Assembly: GCA_027886175.1 (NCBI GenBank)
Contig: JAJNNQ010000006.1
Span: 13,088,001 to 13,152,000 of the forward strand
Source: Phylloscopus collybita
Lineage: Eukaryota; Chordata; Aves; Passeriformes; Phylloscopidae
DNA: 64,000 nt
Direction of reading: 5' to 3'
Positions 11,700 through 23,375 of this stretch are shown in pieces (the first letter of the stretch is position 1; each line of letters opens with the position of its first letter). A program made the translations under genes and the position numbers. The notes below the pieces were generated by a model. That model saw nothing but the letters and a program-made list of their open reading frames with translations, did not search any database and was not told the DNA's origin.

Positions 11700-11827
11700 A
11701 TATCTATCTCTATCTCTATCATCTCTATCACTATCATCTCTATCTCTCTATCTCTATCTCTATCTCTATCTCTATCTCTATCTCTATCTCTATCTCTATC
11801 TCTATCTCTATCTCTATCTCTATCTAT
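11700..11827 (+). repeat. (TATCTC)n hexanucleotide microsatellite
   Basis: An imperfect beginning with CATCTC and CACTATC interruptions (about 11700-11745) leads into roughly 13 regular hexamers, ending near 11827. Both forward open frames over it read as alternating two-residue peptides and are artefacts of the repeat. Confidence 0.95.
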
Positions 11828-14800
11828 GTCCTTTTGTATATATCACTATATATAAAATTATTCATCTATGTCACTAAAAAGTCTTGTAGTCTGGACTCTG
11901 TAGTCTCATACAGTAATAATCTGTAAGGACCAGATTCTCCTCAGCACCATTTTTTGCAACTGTTGCTCCATTTGGAAGGGAGAGGATGAGTTTGTTTAAC
12001 CATGCCCCCCCCACCTTAAGATGCATGAGAGGAAACAGCAAAATCATAAAACCATGAATGTTTTTGGCTCCACATACTCTCCTGTATTCTGTTCGCAATG
12101 TATTCTCTAGGATTTTGTTATGTTTTCAGCTTTAATATTAATTTAAATGTTTTAAGTGAAAACCTGAGCTGCTACTGGCTCAAGATCTGACTAGACACAA
12201 TCCCTTCTGTTGCAAAAGTTCTGAAAGAACTGACAGCCTTTTGCTAGGAGTGAATGGTCTCATGGCAGAAGGGCAGAGTTTTTGCCCAAACATAACTGAT
12301 GAGCGTCACTTGAGATGTCCTAGAGATTCAGGATGTCTTTGGTTTACAATACAGAGGACCTGCAGTCCTAGGAGAGACCTGCACCTTTGGCACCTTTGTA
12401 GAGGCCACTGTATCAGACCCTTGTTGACTACTGAAATGAATGTGTTCCAGAGGGATCTTCAGTCAGTGGACATGACATGGCAGAATTCTGTCATAAGCAA
12501 TATCTGGAAACTCTTCCCTGAGCCAACAGATCACTCAGCATACATCAGAGATAGGGAAGCTGAAGTATGGCTGAGTGGCTGGCATTGAGATAACTACACT
12601 TCAGGTGATTCTTGCTTCAACTCTTATCCAAAAGATGATGGAAGACTGTGAGATGAGAGGAATTAATATTGTGACTGGATCTATGAACTTTATTCTCTGC
12701 AGGTTGCTCCATAGTTGAGAGAAAACTGCAATTCGCAGTTTTATGAAGATACAGAACAGGCTGCTTTAATGGATTTGGGTCAGTTAAAAACTGAAAAGTT
12801 ATACTAATTGCATACTAATGATCTCATGATAGTCCTTTGTGGGGAATCCCTTTGTTTAGTCCCAGGCAAGTTTAGCACAGAGTTTCTGAGAATGCTCGAT
12901 CTGTGTGGAACTAGTCACCTCAGCACTGCTTGTGATGAGATTTAGTAGTTCAAAAGCAGTTTACTCAAGAGCTTTTTTCCACTTAGTGGGCTGAAAATGT
13001 CAATCTCATAATTTTACCACAGCCCAAATTACGCAACAACTGTCCAGGAATGCAAAGAAGAGGGAACCACTCTCTTCTCACTCCATATACCCACAGAAAC
13101 TGAGGTTGAATTTGGTCACATGGTCATGATGTGTGTGCTATGTCTACATTGCCTGCTGAGTCAGGAAGCTCGGTGCAAGCCATGCATCTTGCAATGCCTG
13201 CAGTCAACTCCCTCTTGGCTTGGCAATTATTTGCATTGCTCTTTAACCCAGACAAACAGTGTGGAGCTCAGCTTGGGGATAAAGTTCAAACTATCTCTCT
13301 AGACTTGTTAAATCTATCCATATCTTAAGGGACATCCTGCTGAAAGACTTGAAAAGTAGACAACTAACCTTTTAGTAAAAAAATTAATATTACCTATGTA
13401 CTTGTTGCTTCTTTGACTTACCTTGATGGTTTCAGGAAAGCAATAAAGAAGGAAGACTGCATTAGAGCTTTAGAAACCTTTGAAAAGCTGTTCTGTCTGC
13501 AGCTACATAGAGATTTCCAAAGGAGTTTGTCTTGTAGGCAGTTACTGCAGAGATAGGAACAGCACGTTATCCCAGAAGGTTAATGGAGAAGGGCACCTGA
13601 TCTATTTGTGAATCAGAGGCTGTTCCCATGGGAGAGTACTGCTGAAGGAGTATTTGGATATTAAGTGTGAAAAAATTGGTAAAATATTTTACTGAAGATG
13701 TAAACTCTTGTCCAAAATAGCAACTGCCTTTCCTGAAATTAACAAGTGCAATTAGGACATTAATAACCAGATTAATAGGCAGTATTAGGAAGGCTCTGGG
13801 AAGCATACCAAGTATTGGATGCACAACTGCACATTCAGTTAGAGAGAGCCATGCGACTACATGGGCATTTCAAACAGGAGGGCAAGGAGTGCTTTGGACT
13901 CTACATGTAATGTTAAAAGCAAAGAGACTACAGAAAAGTACTAAAAATAGTGTTATTTTGCAATGTGCTTATTCTTTGTGCCCCACTTGGAAGGCAGAAG
14001 TAACACCAGATAGCTGGAAGCCAGCTGGGAGCAAATACTATTTCTTCATAAGAACCTAAATGGGAAACAACAGGGAGGCTGATGTCAATGCCTGTGAAAG
14101 TAACACCTTTTGAATCCAGTCATTGTGGTTTAGTTCAGCCTCAGCTGTGTTCAGAACCTGAACCTAAACTCAGGTATTTAATTAAGATGGTATGTGAAGA
14201 TTATGGATTGAAGCATGGTAGGTAGCTTTTCTTCCTGTAGTGAGGAGTCAGATGTTGCCTCTGTACTTCTGATTTTTTCTAAACTCCAGAAAACAAATAA
14301 CAATATCTTTATACATTAATAGGTTGTAATAAATTTTTTAAAAGTTTGTCCTATAATAAAAAGGACATTAGAAATGTCCTACAAATTTCCTTCTTTCATT
14401 AGGAGATAAACTTATTTAGGACAATTTTTCAGGGTGGTAGGTTCTTTGGAGTTAGTCCTTTTCCTGTTTCCCTTTGGGATTCATTGATTCACTGCTGCTG
14501 AATCTCTGTTCCTCATGACTGGATTTCTGGGTAGTACCTTCAAAAAAGACAAATAAACAACTGTTTTCACTTTTTTTTTTTGAAGAACAGGTCATAATTT
14601 TTACATTTCTCTACAGCTTTGTTTCTTGAGAGAGCTGTCAGGTAGATTTCATGTTCTATTCTGCCTATGACATTTTTGTCTTGCAAAAGTGACATCCCTT
14701 GGCCATAGGAAAATCTCAGCTTTTACTCTTAAAAGATGACTGGGAAGAGATTGTTATGCTAAAAATTGCATTAGATTTAAAACTGGTGAAGAGTTTTAAA

Positions 14801-15052
14801 TGAATATGATGGTATACATTTCATGGGGTAGTTCAATGTAGTTTACAGTGTCTCATTATTCAGTTGCTTTTCAGAATAAATGTGATTAATTTTTTATGGT
14901 ACCTTGAGAATAAATCAAATGCAAACCAGAATGTTTTCAAGGTGAAATGAGCCTAGGTGAATATAGGTTTCAGTGTAATTTGCCTTGGAAAGAAGACACA
15001 TTTAGCCACTATCTGGAAACAAGCTGTGAGCTGTGAGAAAGCACCTTCTCTA

Positions 15053-15053
<1 letters not shown>

Positions 15054-15094
<41 letters not shown>
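15054..15094 (+). repeat. Poly-A run (41 A)
   Basis: An uninterrupted run of 41 A residues lies in unique sequence. I could not tie it to a retrocopy. Short open frames crossing it encode only polylysine (or polyphenylalanine on the other strand). Confidence 0.9.
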
Positions 15095-15098
<4 letters not shown>

Positions 15099-16628
15099 TA
15101 GGAAACAGGAGATCAACCGATTCCAAAAACCACATCAAGAGCTCTCACTTAATTAGAAAAGAAAGGCAAGTGGAAATTTTGCATGAGAGAGGACTGCAGA
15201 ATGTATAGATGTTTAGCCAGTATAATTGTGTGTCTGTGACACACAGACTTCTAGGGACTGTAAATTCCTTCTAAATCATAAAATCCCAAGGTAATTCAGA
15301 AAGGCAGGATGATTATTACCCAATGAGCTTACATTGTTCTATATGCTACTGGAAAATGGCTAGGATTCCAAAAGTAGAAAAGGTTGAAAATGACGTCTCT
15401 AGTGCCTTAGCTCACCATTATGGGAACATTTTAACTGATCATGTCTTTGGAGTAGCTGTATTCAGTTACAAGGTCATCCTTTGACTACAAAGCACTTTTA
15501 TGAACCAGAAGGCTCTAAGTTTGTTCCAGGTAGGACTTCTGGTTTTAAAATAGAATTTAAAAAAAAAGAAAAGAGAAAAGATAAGGATTAAAATAAAATC
15601 TAAACATTTCTAATACCAGCTCTTCACTAAGTAGTTTTAGAGCCTTTATAAAATTTTGAAAACTTTGAGAAAGCATAAACAGTGACTTATATGTGTTTTT
15701 GTACATCTGTGATGAAATAAAAGAGAGCAGCAGTGATCTTGAGCATGGTACTTAAATGTTAGCTCAGTCATTGTGTCTCTGTATTGTATTGCCTCCACAT
15801 CAGACATATCTGTTCATCAAGGGGCCATCACTAAGCAGTGCAGATTCCAGGTGGTTAGTGCCATCTGCCCTTGGATTCCCATCCCTTGTAGGCTGGTGAA
15901 CAGCATGGGCCAAGTTATTGTTTAAATAGATTTATTTAAATGCTGTTAACAGCAGTGTTAAATACTCTTCTGTTAGTGACCAGGCCAGATACACCATATA
16001 TATTTTGTGGCTGCTTTTATGGTTTCCTTTATCATCTTATCCACTTGAAGTAAAATGTATTTAGCAGACTGAAAGCTTACAGAGCAGCAGAGAGTGCCTG
16101 AGAAAGCTTTTACTTGAAAGTAGGCACCAGCAGTCTCTTTTGTAGAGAACTCTGCTGGGCTCATGTTTTTCTTTCATAGAATAACCTAATGATTAGCACA
16201 CTTGCCAAGGAAATGAGAGACCCATATCACATTACCTCCTCTAGCTGTAAACCAAAACTTCCTGGGAGAATACACCAAAAGACTGGATATTTGGATAATC
16301 AAATCTCTCTTTTTTCTCTACCTTCATTTTTTTCAAGAGCCACATGAAAATATCTGAAGGATACGCAGTTTTGGAGCCTAAGGTGTAAGGCACCCTCTGT
16401 TATGTCAGAATACCACAGTTCAAGTCAGGATATTTTCTGTATTTTCTTTAATGAGTTTTTCACTGAAACTGCATGTCTCTCAAAATTTTTTGGAAATTTT
16501 TTTCGATTTTTTTCATAGAATATATTAAAGCTACTGAAACAGTTGAGTTAACTAAAAATTTATTATTTGAGTTTTGCAGATGTGGCTTAAGCTTCAAAAT
16601 CCTGTAATGTTTCATTTTCCCTTGCTGT

Positions 16629-17104
16629 GATAGTTTCTTGATTTCTTCTTCTTTGTCTCATGTCTTTGTGGGTAGGCAAAAGGAGATGCTGCTGAAGGCA
16701 GTCTTCCCCCTGGTGTGTTACAGCTGTGTTAATTATCTTAGAGTGGAAACAGCCTTGGCCTCACAGCCATGGGTGTGATAAAGAGTGAGTTAGGTGGGAA
16801 GCAGTCAGTTGGAGTCTGCTTGCCATGGTGTGAAGAGCTAGGGAGAGGAGGTTGTGCAAGGGACAGAAAAGGTAAGATGTTGTATGTAGGACAAACCAGG
16901 TGAGGTGGCAGTGCTAGGGACAGGAAGAAGTGAGCTAGAACTGAAGAAGAAAAGAGAGCCAGAGCTGTGTGGAGCTGCTCTTGGGAGATACAGAGAAAAG
17001 GTGTGGGAGCCTTTGAATAATAAGGTGCTGATGCTTGAAGCCTTCTGATGATTTTAATGAAGCACCTCGAGTGCAGTGTTCATCTTGACTACCACATATT
17101 GACT
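16629..17104 (+). mobile_element. Possible degraded LTR-like element (doubtful)
   Basis: The block is more purine- and G-rich than its surroundings. It begins at a TGTGATAG, has AATAATAAGGTGCTGATG near 17020, resembling an LTR poly(A) region, and ends near CTGCAACA. No target duplication is visible and it matches no LTR elsewhere in the window. It could equally be unique sequence. Confidence 0.22.
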
Positions 17105-18434
17105 GCAACATGTCTTGGGTAATAACTGAGGAGGATTTTGGTGAATCTCAGTTGCTTTGGGAAGTCAGCTCCCATTCTCAGACTTCCAAAAGCTCTGGGC
17201 TTCCTCACACAGAATTCACTACCATAGTGAAGAGTTACATAAGGTCACAGAATATCCCAGTCTTTTCAACCTTTGTCTTAATTAAGGAGCTTTAGACTGT
17301 GTCCAGAACTCTGTAACTTGGGTCCAAAATAGGTAAGAGACCAGGTGAGTGGTATCTATCCTGTTCTACTTGCCAATGGTTATGAAGAAAATCGTCTGGT
17401 AACTCGAAAAGACAACACTGATGATGCTGCAATATTAGCAGTTTACAAGAACATGTTTTCAGAGTTTTTCATAATCCAAATAATTGCAAACAATGGGAGT
17501 GGAGTGTTTTTTGCAAACTTTACTTAATTACAGCCCACTGCTATTTGCATGCACATAATGCCCTAGACTTCAGTGATTTTTTAATTAAACAGAACATCTA
17601 AAGATTGCAGTGAGTGTTTCTGAGAAAATTTCATGAAGAAATGCTGCTTTTGAGAAGGCTTTTTCCTTTCCATAGTTTCAAGAACACAAAATGAAAAGTT
17701 GTTTGTAGGTAAAATGGCAGACCTTTGCCCTTTTGGAGGACAGTAGTGGAATTGAGAAAATGGCTGTCTTTGCTAAAGTAATTGTTGTGTCTTTCCCATC
17801 CAGTACAAAAATTCCTAAAGAATAGGCTCTTCAGTACATTTATTGGGAGATATTTTTCTCTCTATCTGTGTGGAAGAAGAAACTGAATACATTAAAGAGA
17901 AAGAAAAAGGTGTCATTAGTAGTATTTAGGTTGCAGAAGATTTCAGGAAATTTTAGCACCCTGGAAAGTTTCAACAATCTGCTGTTCCCTTGTTAACATA
18001 ATGAGGAACAGGGAAAGATGAAGCATTGGGTGCTATATTTCTTAGAGCATGCTTTTGGAATAATTTTTTTGTCTGCAAAAATACACTGCCTGCATTTCCT
18101 TTCCTCACAGGAACTGTTACGCTCAGAGTGAGCATTGCTATGGTGATAACATATTGACTTCTCACAGAGCAAAGAAATAGAATCCCTCCTATGACTGAAA
18201 AATATGCATTTTTTTTACTGCTTACCTGTGACTGGTGCCTTTAGTCCCTGCCAGGACAGGCTTACAGAAACAGTAATATTTTTGTTATCAACCCAAGAAA
18301 AGTTACATTACAAGCAAAGAAAACAGTATTACTAACAATTTTAAATATTAAGGCCAAGAATAGCTGTGAATAATGAAGCAGTAGAAAATATCACTTAAAT
18401 TTTCAGGTTCCACTGTGAGTCACTGTTCAGAAAT

Positions 18435-18458
18435 AAAAAAAAAAAAAAAAAAAAAAAA
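18435..18458 (+). repeat. Poly-A run (24 A)
   Basis: Twenty-four consecutive A residues follow AGAAAT in unique sequence, with no recognisable retrocopy upstream. Confidence 0.88.
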
Positions 18459-19484
18459 GAGAATAAATCAGTTTATGATACAGATAATTCATTTTGATCT
18501 CAGGAGAAAATTACTTTAAAAAGACAAATGTAGCAGGGAAGAGGCATCCATTGTGTGAATGGGAACTCAGCTGCTCTCCACCTTCCTCATCAGGCCTGTC
18601 TCCATCTCATATCAAAGTAATGAAAAACCACTATGACACAGAGAGGATTAGGATGTGTGTTTGCCACAAATATGTTCTTGGCAGCTATGTAGCAATAGTT
18701 TGTGGGCTTTTTTATTATTTCTCATCTTTGCCAAAGTCAGAGACACTTTTGTGCTATACAAGAAAGGACATGTGCAATTTGTTAACTCAGTGGCTACTGA
18801 GAATGGTGTTTCTGCTCCTGAATCTTCCCACTGTAAACCTATGGCTGAAAATTACTTAATGTAAAGGAAGAACACCCTGTGAAAAACAAGAAAGAGAGAA
18901 GAAGAGAAGAGATTTTTGAAATTTTAACTATTTTAATCTTTTTAAATTGCCTCAGAAACTGATCTACCAGTAGACTTCCCAGTCTATTATTCAGAATATT
19001 TCTCGTATGATTTCCTTAGAAACTGTATGAGAGTAGAAGGTTAGAGGAATAAACCACTGTAAAGTTTGCTTCTACATCTTAAATTAAAAAAATTCTAAGG
19101 ATCATTTTATTGAAAATTAAGATCTACTTGAATGTCATTTTGGTTTGCATTGCTAGTACATTTAGAAATTAATTATTTAGAAATAAACATGAAAGTATTA
19201 AGATCCGAATTTTACATGGCCTCATTAAAATAAAGTGTAGATTATACTTTCTAATAACTTTCAAAGCACTGGTATTTCTTCATAAATACTCATAAACAAT
19301 TTCTAAGTACAGCCAAAACCTAATTCACCCAATTTAACATTTGAAGCAGAGAAGAATTCAATGAAAAACTACTTAGCAGTAGCCATAATAATGGAAGAAT
19401 CGGTAATATAAGCAAATGTAAGAGAAATCAACCTTTTTAATTATCAGTATAAGTTCGATTTTAATGTAAGCATTTTAAAATGCA

Positions 19485-20822
19485 TTGCCAAACCCATCTG
19501 TAAGAAGGGCCAAAGTGAAGACCTAGGAGACTACATGCTCATTAGTCTTAGTTCAGTTTTTGGGAAAATAATGGAATTAGTCCTCCTAGAAACTACTATT
19601 GTCCAAATGAAGCAAGCGATTGGGAAAAATCAGCACAGATTTACCAGAGGTGAATTGTACCAGATTAACCTGAACACCTTCTACAACATCGTAACATCTT
19701 CTGTCTGCTTGGGGAGTGTGCTGGATGTTGTTTGCCTGGACTTCAGCAAAGCATTTGACACTGTTTCCTGTCGTTTTCTCCCAGGGAAACTGGCAAGATA
19801 CAGATTGGATGTATGGTCTGTGAGCTGTGTAGCAAAGTGGCTGACAGGCTGCATTCAGAGATGGTGATCAATGCTTTTTACCCAGGCTGGCAGTCTGTTA
19901 CCAGCAGGGTCCCTTAGGGATCAATACTGGCTGGTAAACATCTTCATAAATTAGCTGGATGGAGGGATTGAAAACACTCTCATCAAGTTTACTGATGATG
20001 GCAAAATGGATGGTGAGGTGGACTTGACAGAAGGGAGAGCCTTTTGTCAGAGACAGAGACAAGAAGGAAGTGTGGGCCAGCAAGAACTGTATGAAGTCTA
20101 ACGAAGGCAGGTGCAAGGTCCTGCACCCGGGATAACATGACTAAAAAACCCAGTGGAGGCTGGACTCTGTGTGGCTGGGAGCTACTTTTCTGTGAGAGAC
20201 CTGGGGGCCCTGGTGGACAGCGATATGAGCATAAATCAAGCTGCAGCAACAAAGGCAAATCAAGTCCTGGGATGCATCCATGAAAGCTTTACTAGAAGAG
20301 ATAAAGATGTGGTCACCCACTGTATTGGGCATGTATTAGGCCACACACGGAGTACTGTATCCAGATCTGGTACTCACCACTCAAGAAAGATGCAGACAGA
20401 CTGGAGAAGGTCCAAGGAAGAGCCAGGAGGTTGATCAGAAGGCTGCAGAACCTGTCTTGTTGGGAAAGATTGAAGGAATTAGGTCTTTTCACCCTGGAGA
20501 AGACATAGGAGAGACCTCATCATGGTATTTCAGTACCTATAGAGCAGCTACAAAGAGGACAGAGTCTCTCTTTTCACTAGGAGCCACATGGAGAAGATCA
20601 GGGCAATGGGTACAAGATACACCAGGATTGGTTTCATCTTGGCATGAGGAAGAAATGTTTCCAATGAGATCAGTCAGTCACTGGAACCATCTCCGCAGGG
20701 ATGCAGTAGAGTCCTTATCAGAGGAGGTTTTTCAGGATGCAATGTGATAGGATTCTAGACAAAATCATCTAGTCTCCCTTTCCATAAAAGGCTGGACCAG
20801 GTAATATTTCATGTTCCCTTCC
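19485..20822 (+). mobile_element. 5'-truncated CR1 LINE, plus strand
   Basis: The copy covers the reverse-transcriptase part and C-terminal third of CR1 ORF2 plus a short 3' end. The translation runs in one frame from about 19490 to 20430, with a stop at 19865-19867, then shifts by one base. The 3' end (GGCTGGACCAGG... then CCCTTCC) resembles the usual CR1 terminus. It is truncated at its 5' end, as expected for CR1, and clearly dead. It lies about 0.9 kb upstream of another CR1 copy in the same orientation. Identification rests on ORF2 motifs and the avian setting. Confidence 0.92.
19490..20747 (+). pseudogene. CR1 ORF2 reverse-transcriptase remnant
   Basis: The fragment encodes part of the LINE reverse transcriptase that would copy CR1 RNA at the target site. 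A motif-A-like LDFSKAFDTV is at 19736-19765, with its aspartate retained. A catalytic-type FTDD (family form FADD or YADD) is at 19988-19999 in the same frame. The C-terminal part includes KELGLFTLEK-like sequence and an HWNHLRRDAVESL-like end. Inactivating damage is an in-frame stop at 19865-19867, a one-base shift near 20420-20430, and loss of the whole 5' part including the endonuclease. No function is expected. Confidence 0.85.
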
Positions 20823-21579
20823 TGGAGAGTGTGACAGTCTGCTTATTTAGTTGTCTTGTATAAACATCAAATCAAATTATTTCCAGGTATCTTGTAACTG
20901 GTAGTATGTCTCTGTGAGAAATTGAAGTGCTGTTTTAATTAGATGCTCAAATGAACATCTGAAGTAGTCAGCTGCAGAGTGAGGGTTGCAAGTTCCTTCC
21001 TTCATTTTGTTTTGCACTGAACATTTAAAATTTATATTTAATAATTGTAGACACTGGAGTTCAGAATAAGTGTTTAACATTTGATGCAAAACTAACTGAA
21101 ACAGCTATTGAAATACTTTTGTGACCTAGTTTGGGGAAGAAATAAAATATTTCCCCATTTTATGGTAGGGCAGGCATATATAATCAGTCTAATATAACAA
21201 GTGAATTTTTTTTATTAGCTTACCTGTAGTAATTCTGTGTCAAAAAATTCTTGGTCAAGGACACTGAATCTTATTATGCTGATCATGATGGATGCTGTAA
21301 ATCATGAAATCTCACTGAACTCAATATATTAGGAACCTGAGTCTCTCTGAGAGAAAGGCATTATCTGGTAATATGAGCTTTTTATTAGGAATCAGAAATG
21401 TCTTTGTTTTGTCTTACTGGACTTCAGTGCTTTCCACTTAGTGTGGGATCAAAATCATGAATCAAAAATGGAGCATTTGTCAACAATGCAATGATGCTTT
21501 CCATTTTAAAGTGTAATGGTATGTAGTAGTAGGAAGACCATGTCCTGTGTTGGTCACTGTGTTCTTCTAAAACTTAGAT
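20823..21579. other. Unique spacer between CR1 copies
   Basis: This AT-rich sequence has no recognised gene or repeat. The last 40 bases before 21580 may already belong to the following CR1 fragment. Confidence 0.45.
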
Positions 21580-21665
21580 GAACTGGGAAGTGTTCAGAGG
21601 AAATCAAAAGTATAAGAGGGTTAAAAAACTTTAACTATGAGGAAAGATTGAAGAGCACAGACACC
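21580..21665 (+). mobile_element. Short CR1 fragment (ORF2 C-terminal part)
   Basis: The sequence GTTCAGAGGAAATC... through TATGAGGAAAGATTGAAG reads as the CR1 stretch translated RRSKSIRGLKNFNYEERLK. It is separate from the next copy, which starts again at an earlier part of ORF2. Low confidence in the ends. Confidence 0.65.
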
Positions 21666-21707
21666 ACTGTGAGACCACTGGTGGTTATCTTTGAATGTTC
21701 ATGGTGA

Positions 21708-21950
21708 TTGAAGGAGGTCCCTGAAGACTGGGAAAAAGCAGATGTTACATGCTTTTCAAAAAGGGCAGGAAGAATGATAAAATGTACAATAGGTCACTCA
21801 GTCTCCCTTCACTCTCTCAGAGGATTACAGAGAGAAGACCCCACAAAAATTGTTTTCAAGAATGTGAAGGACAAGAATGTGTTTGGGAACAGGCAACATG
21901 GATTTACCAAGGCCAAACTATGCTTGACTGATTGCCTTCTTAGATGCTAG
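21708..21950 (+). pseudogene. CR1 ORF2 fragment left of the LTR insertion
   Basis: An 80-codon open frame retains the CR1 stretch from VPEDWEKADV to NRQHGFTKAKLCLTD. It ends at a stop before the motif-A region, which is shifted in frame. It is a decayed LINE remnant and not a host gene. Confidence 0.8.
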
Positions 21951-22161
21951 TGACTCTTTGTACGGGCTGGAGGGAGCGGTGTACGTCATTTGCCTTGGAG
22001 CAAGCAAGGCCTTTGACAATAATCTCCCATAACAAACATGTGGTCCAGAAGAGGAGATGCAGACTGGATGGAACGCTAACTGGATAAAAAACTGTCTGGA
22101 ACTCCAGGCTTTATGGTGGTGGTCAACAAATTGAAGTCTAACTGGCAGTGATATTCCTCAG

Positions 22162-22744
22162 TATTATGATTTAACCCCAGCTGACAGCTCAGTGCCACAC
22201 AGCTGCTCTCTCACTCCCCCTGTGCTAAGATTCTGGAGAGATCTGGAAGGGTAAAAGTGAGAAAACTCATGGGTTGAGATAAAGGCAGTTAAATAGACAA
22301 AGGAAAAAACTGCACATACGAGCAAAACACAACAAGGAATTAATTCACCACCTCCTGTGGGCAGGCAGGCAGGCATTCAGCCATCCCCAGGAAAGCAGGG
22401 ACACAATGTGCATTATGGTGGCTTGGGAAGACAAACACAGTTATGGCAAACATCCTCCCCTTCCTTCTCCTTCCCCCAGCTTCATATGCTAGGCATGACA
22501 CCACATGGTGTGGGGTATCCCTTTGGTCAGCTGGGGTCAGCTGTCCCAGCTGTGTCCTCTCCCAGCTTCTTGTGCACTCCCAGCCTCCTCCCCGGTGGAG
22601 TGGGGTGAGGAGCAGAAAAAACACACTAAGCTGTGTGCAGCAATAACTGAAACATCCCTGTGTTATCAACACTGTTTCCATCAGAATCCAAAACATAAAT
22701 CCAAATCAGCTACAACAAATATCACCCCAGCCAAAACCAGCACA
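22162..22744 (-). mobile_element. Solo ERVL-like LTR inserted in CR1, minus strand
   Basis: Read on the minus strand the element starts TGTGCTGGTTTTGGCTGG and ends with a TTAAATCATAATA-type end, about 583 bp. The plus strand begins TATTATGATTTAACC and ends ACCAGCACA. It shares its whole length with the LTRs at 29991, 34251 and 50181. The ATTAAA signal of the family has decayed here. The flanks CTCAG (22157-22161) and ATCAG (22745-22749) agree in 4 of 5 bases and fit a target duplication, and they join CR1 sequence on both sides. The LTR is therefore younger than the CR1. No internal retroviral genes are present. Confidence 0.87.
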
Positions 22745-23375
22745 ATCAGAGGCCAGTATTGAGAATAGTCTGCTTAATACTTTGCTGAGACAAACCTCAT
22801 GGAGTTTAGCAAAAGCACATGCAAAGTCCTATGTCTGAGACAGAACAAACACATGCAACAATACACACTGCTGAGGTAGAGTAGTACAGAAAAGGAACTT
22901 GGGGCTTTGGTGGCCAAAAAATTGGATGTGAATCCCCAGATTAGAGTGTAGGTAGCAGGTCAAAGCTGTCAAAGAAAGTATTTATTCCCCTTTACCTGGC
23001 ATTTTGAAGATTACATCTGGTATATTGTGTTCAGCTTTGCATGCCCCACTACTAAGTTAGTCCAGCAATGTGTCATTAAAAGGATTGAGTGACTGGAGCA
23101 CATATTGTATGAGGTGGAGCCAACTGGATCTGCTTGATCTGGAGAAGAACATGTTGAATTTCTGTCTTCAGTGACCCAGAAGTCCCTTGTAAAGCCAGAC
23201 TCTTGTAGGAGGTGAACAGCAAAAAGACTGGTATTTAATTGCAACAGGTTGCAATAAAGAAAATTGTAACTGAATATAAGGAACAAAATTTCAGGGTGAA
23301 AATTGTTAGGCACTTGAGTAGATTGCCAAGAAATTTAATGAAATTTCCATCCTTGAAAGTTTCCCTGAACAACCC

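Larger units (their letters stand above)
9193..19484. other. Long stretch of mostly unique sequence, no gene recognised
   Basis: About 10 kb holds simple repeats, a strong hairpin (10124-10175), the hexamer array at 11700 and a doubtful LTR-like patch (16629-17104), but no identifiable gene. The longest open frames are about 115 codons (12241-12588, first codon TTG) and 121 codons (18494-18859). Neither resembles a protein I know, and neither lacks the features expected of chance frames. Confidence 0.5.
21695..23375 (+). mobile_element. CR1 LINE copy interrupted by an LTR
   Basis: The left part (21695-22161) encodes VPEDWEKADVT and NRQHGFTKAKLCLTD, typical of CR1 reverse transcriptase, then a degraded SKAFDN-type motif A near 21995-22020. 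The CR1 text stops at ATTCCTCAG (22161), where the minus-strand LTR begins. It resumes at 22745 with ATCAGAGGCCAGTATTGAG, the expected next CR1 segment after the CCTCAG reading. It continues through weak C-terminal homology to an AATTTCCATCCTTGAAAGTTT end near 23375. Many frameshifts and stops make it older than the copy at 54095. Confidence 0.85.

Noticed and set aside
11700..11827. Telomere-like or CRISPR-like repeat array
   Set aside because: The unit is TATCTC without spacers, which is neither the vertebrate telomere unit TTAGGG nor a repeat-spacer layout.
12241..12588. 115-codon open frame starting with TTG
   Set aside because: The translation resembles no known protein, there is no splice or promoter support, and a few frames of this length are expected by chance in six frames of 64 kb.
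18494..18859. 121-codon open frame
   Set aside because: No recognisable domain. A second overlapping frame (18655-18864) is open too, which points to low stop density and not to coding selection.
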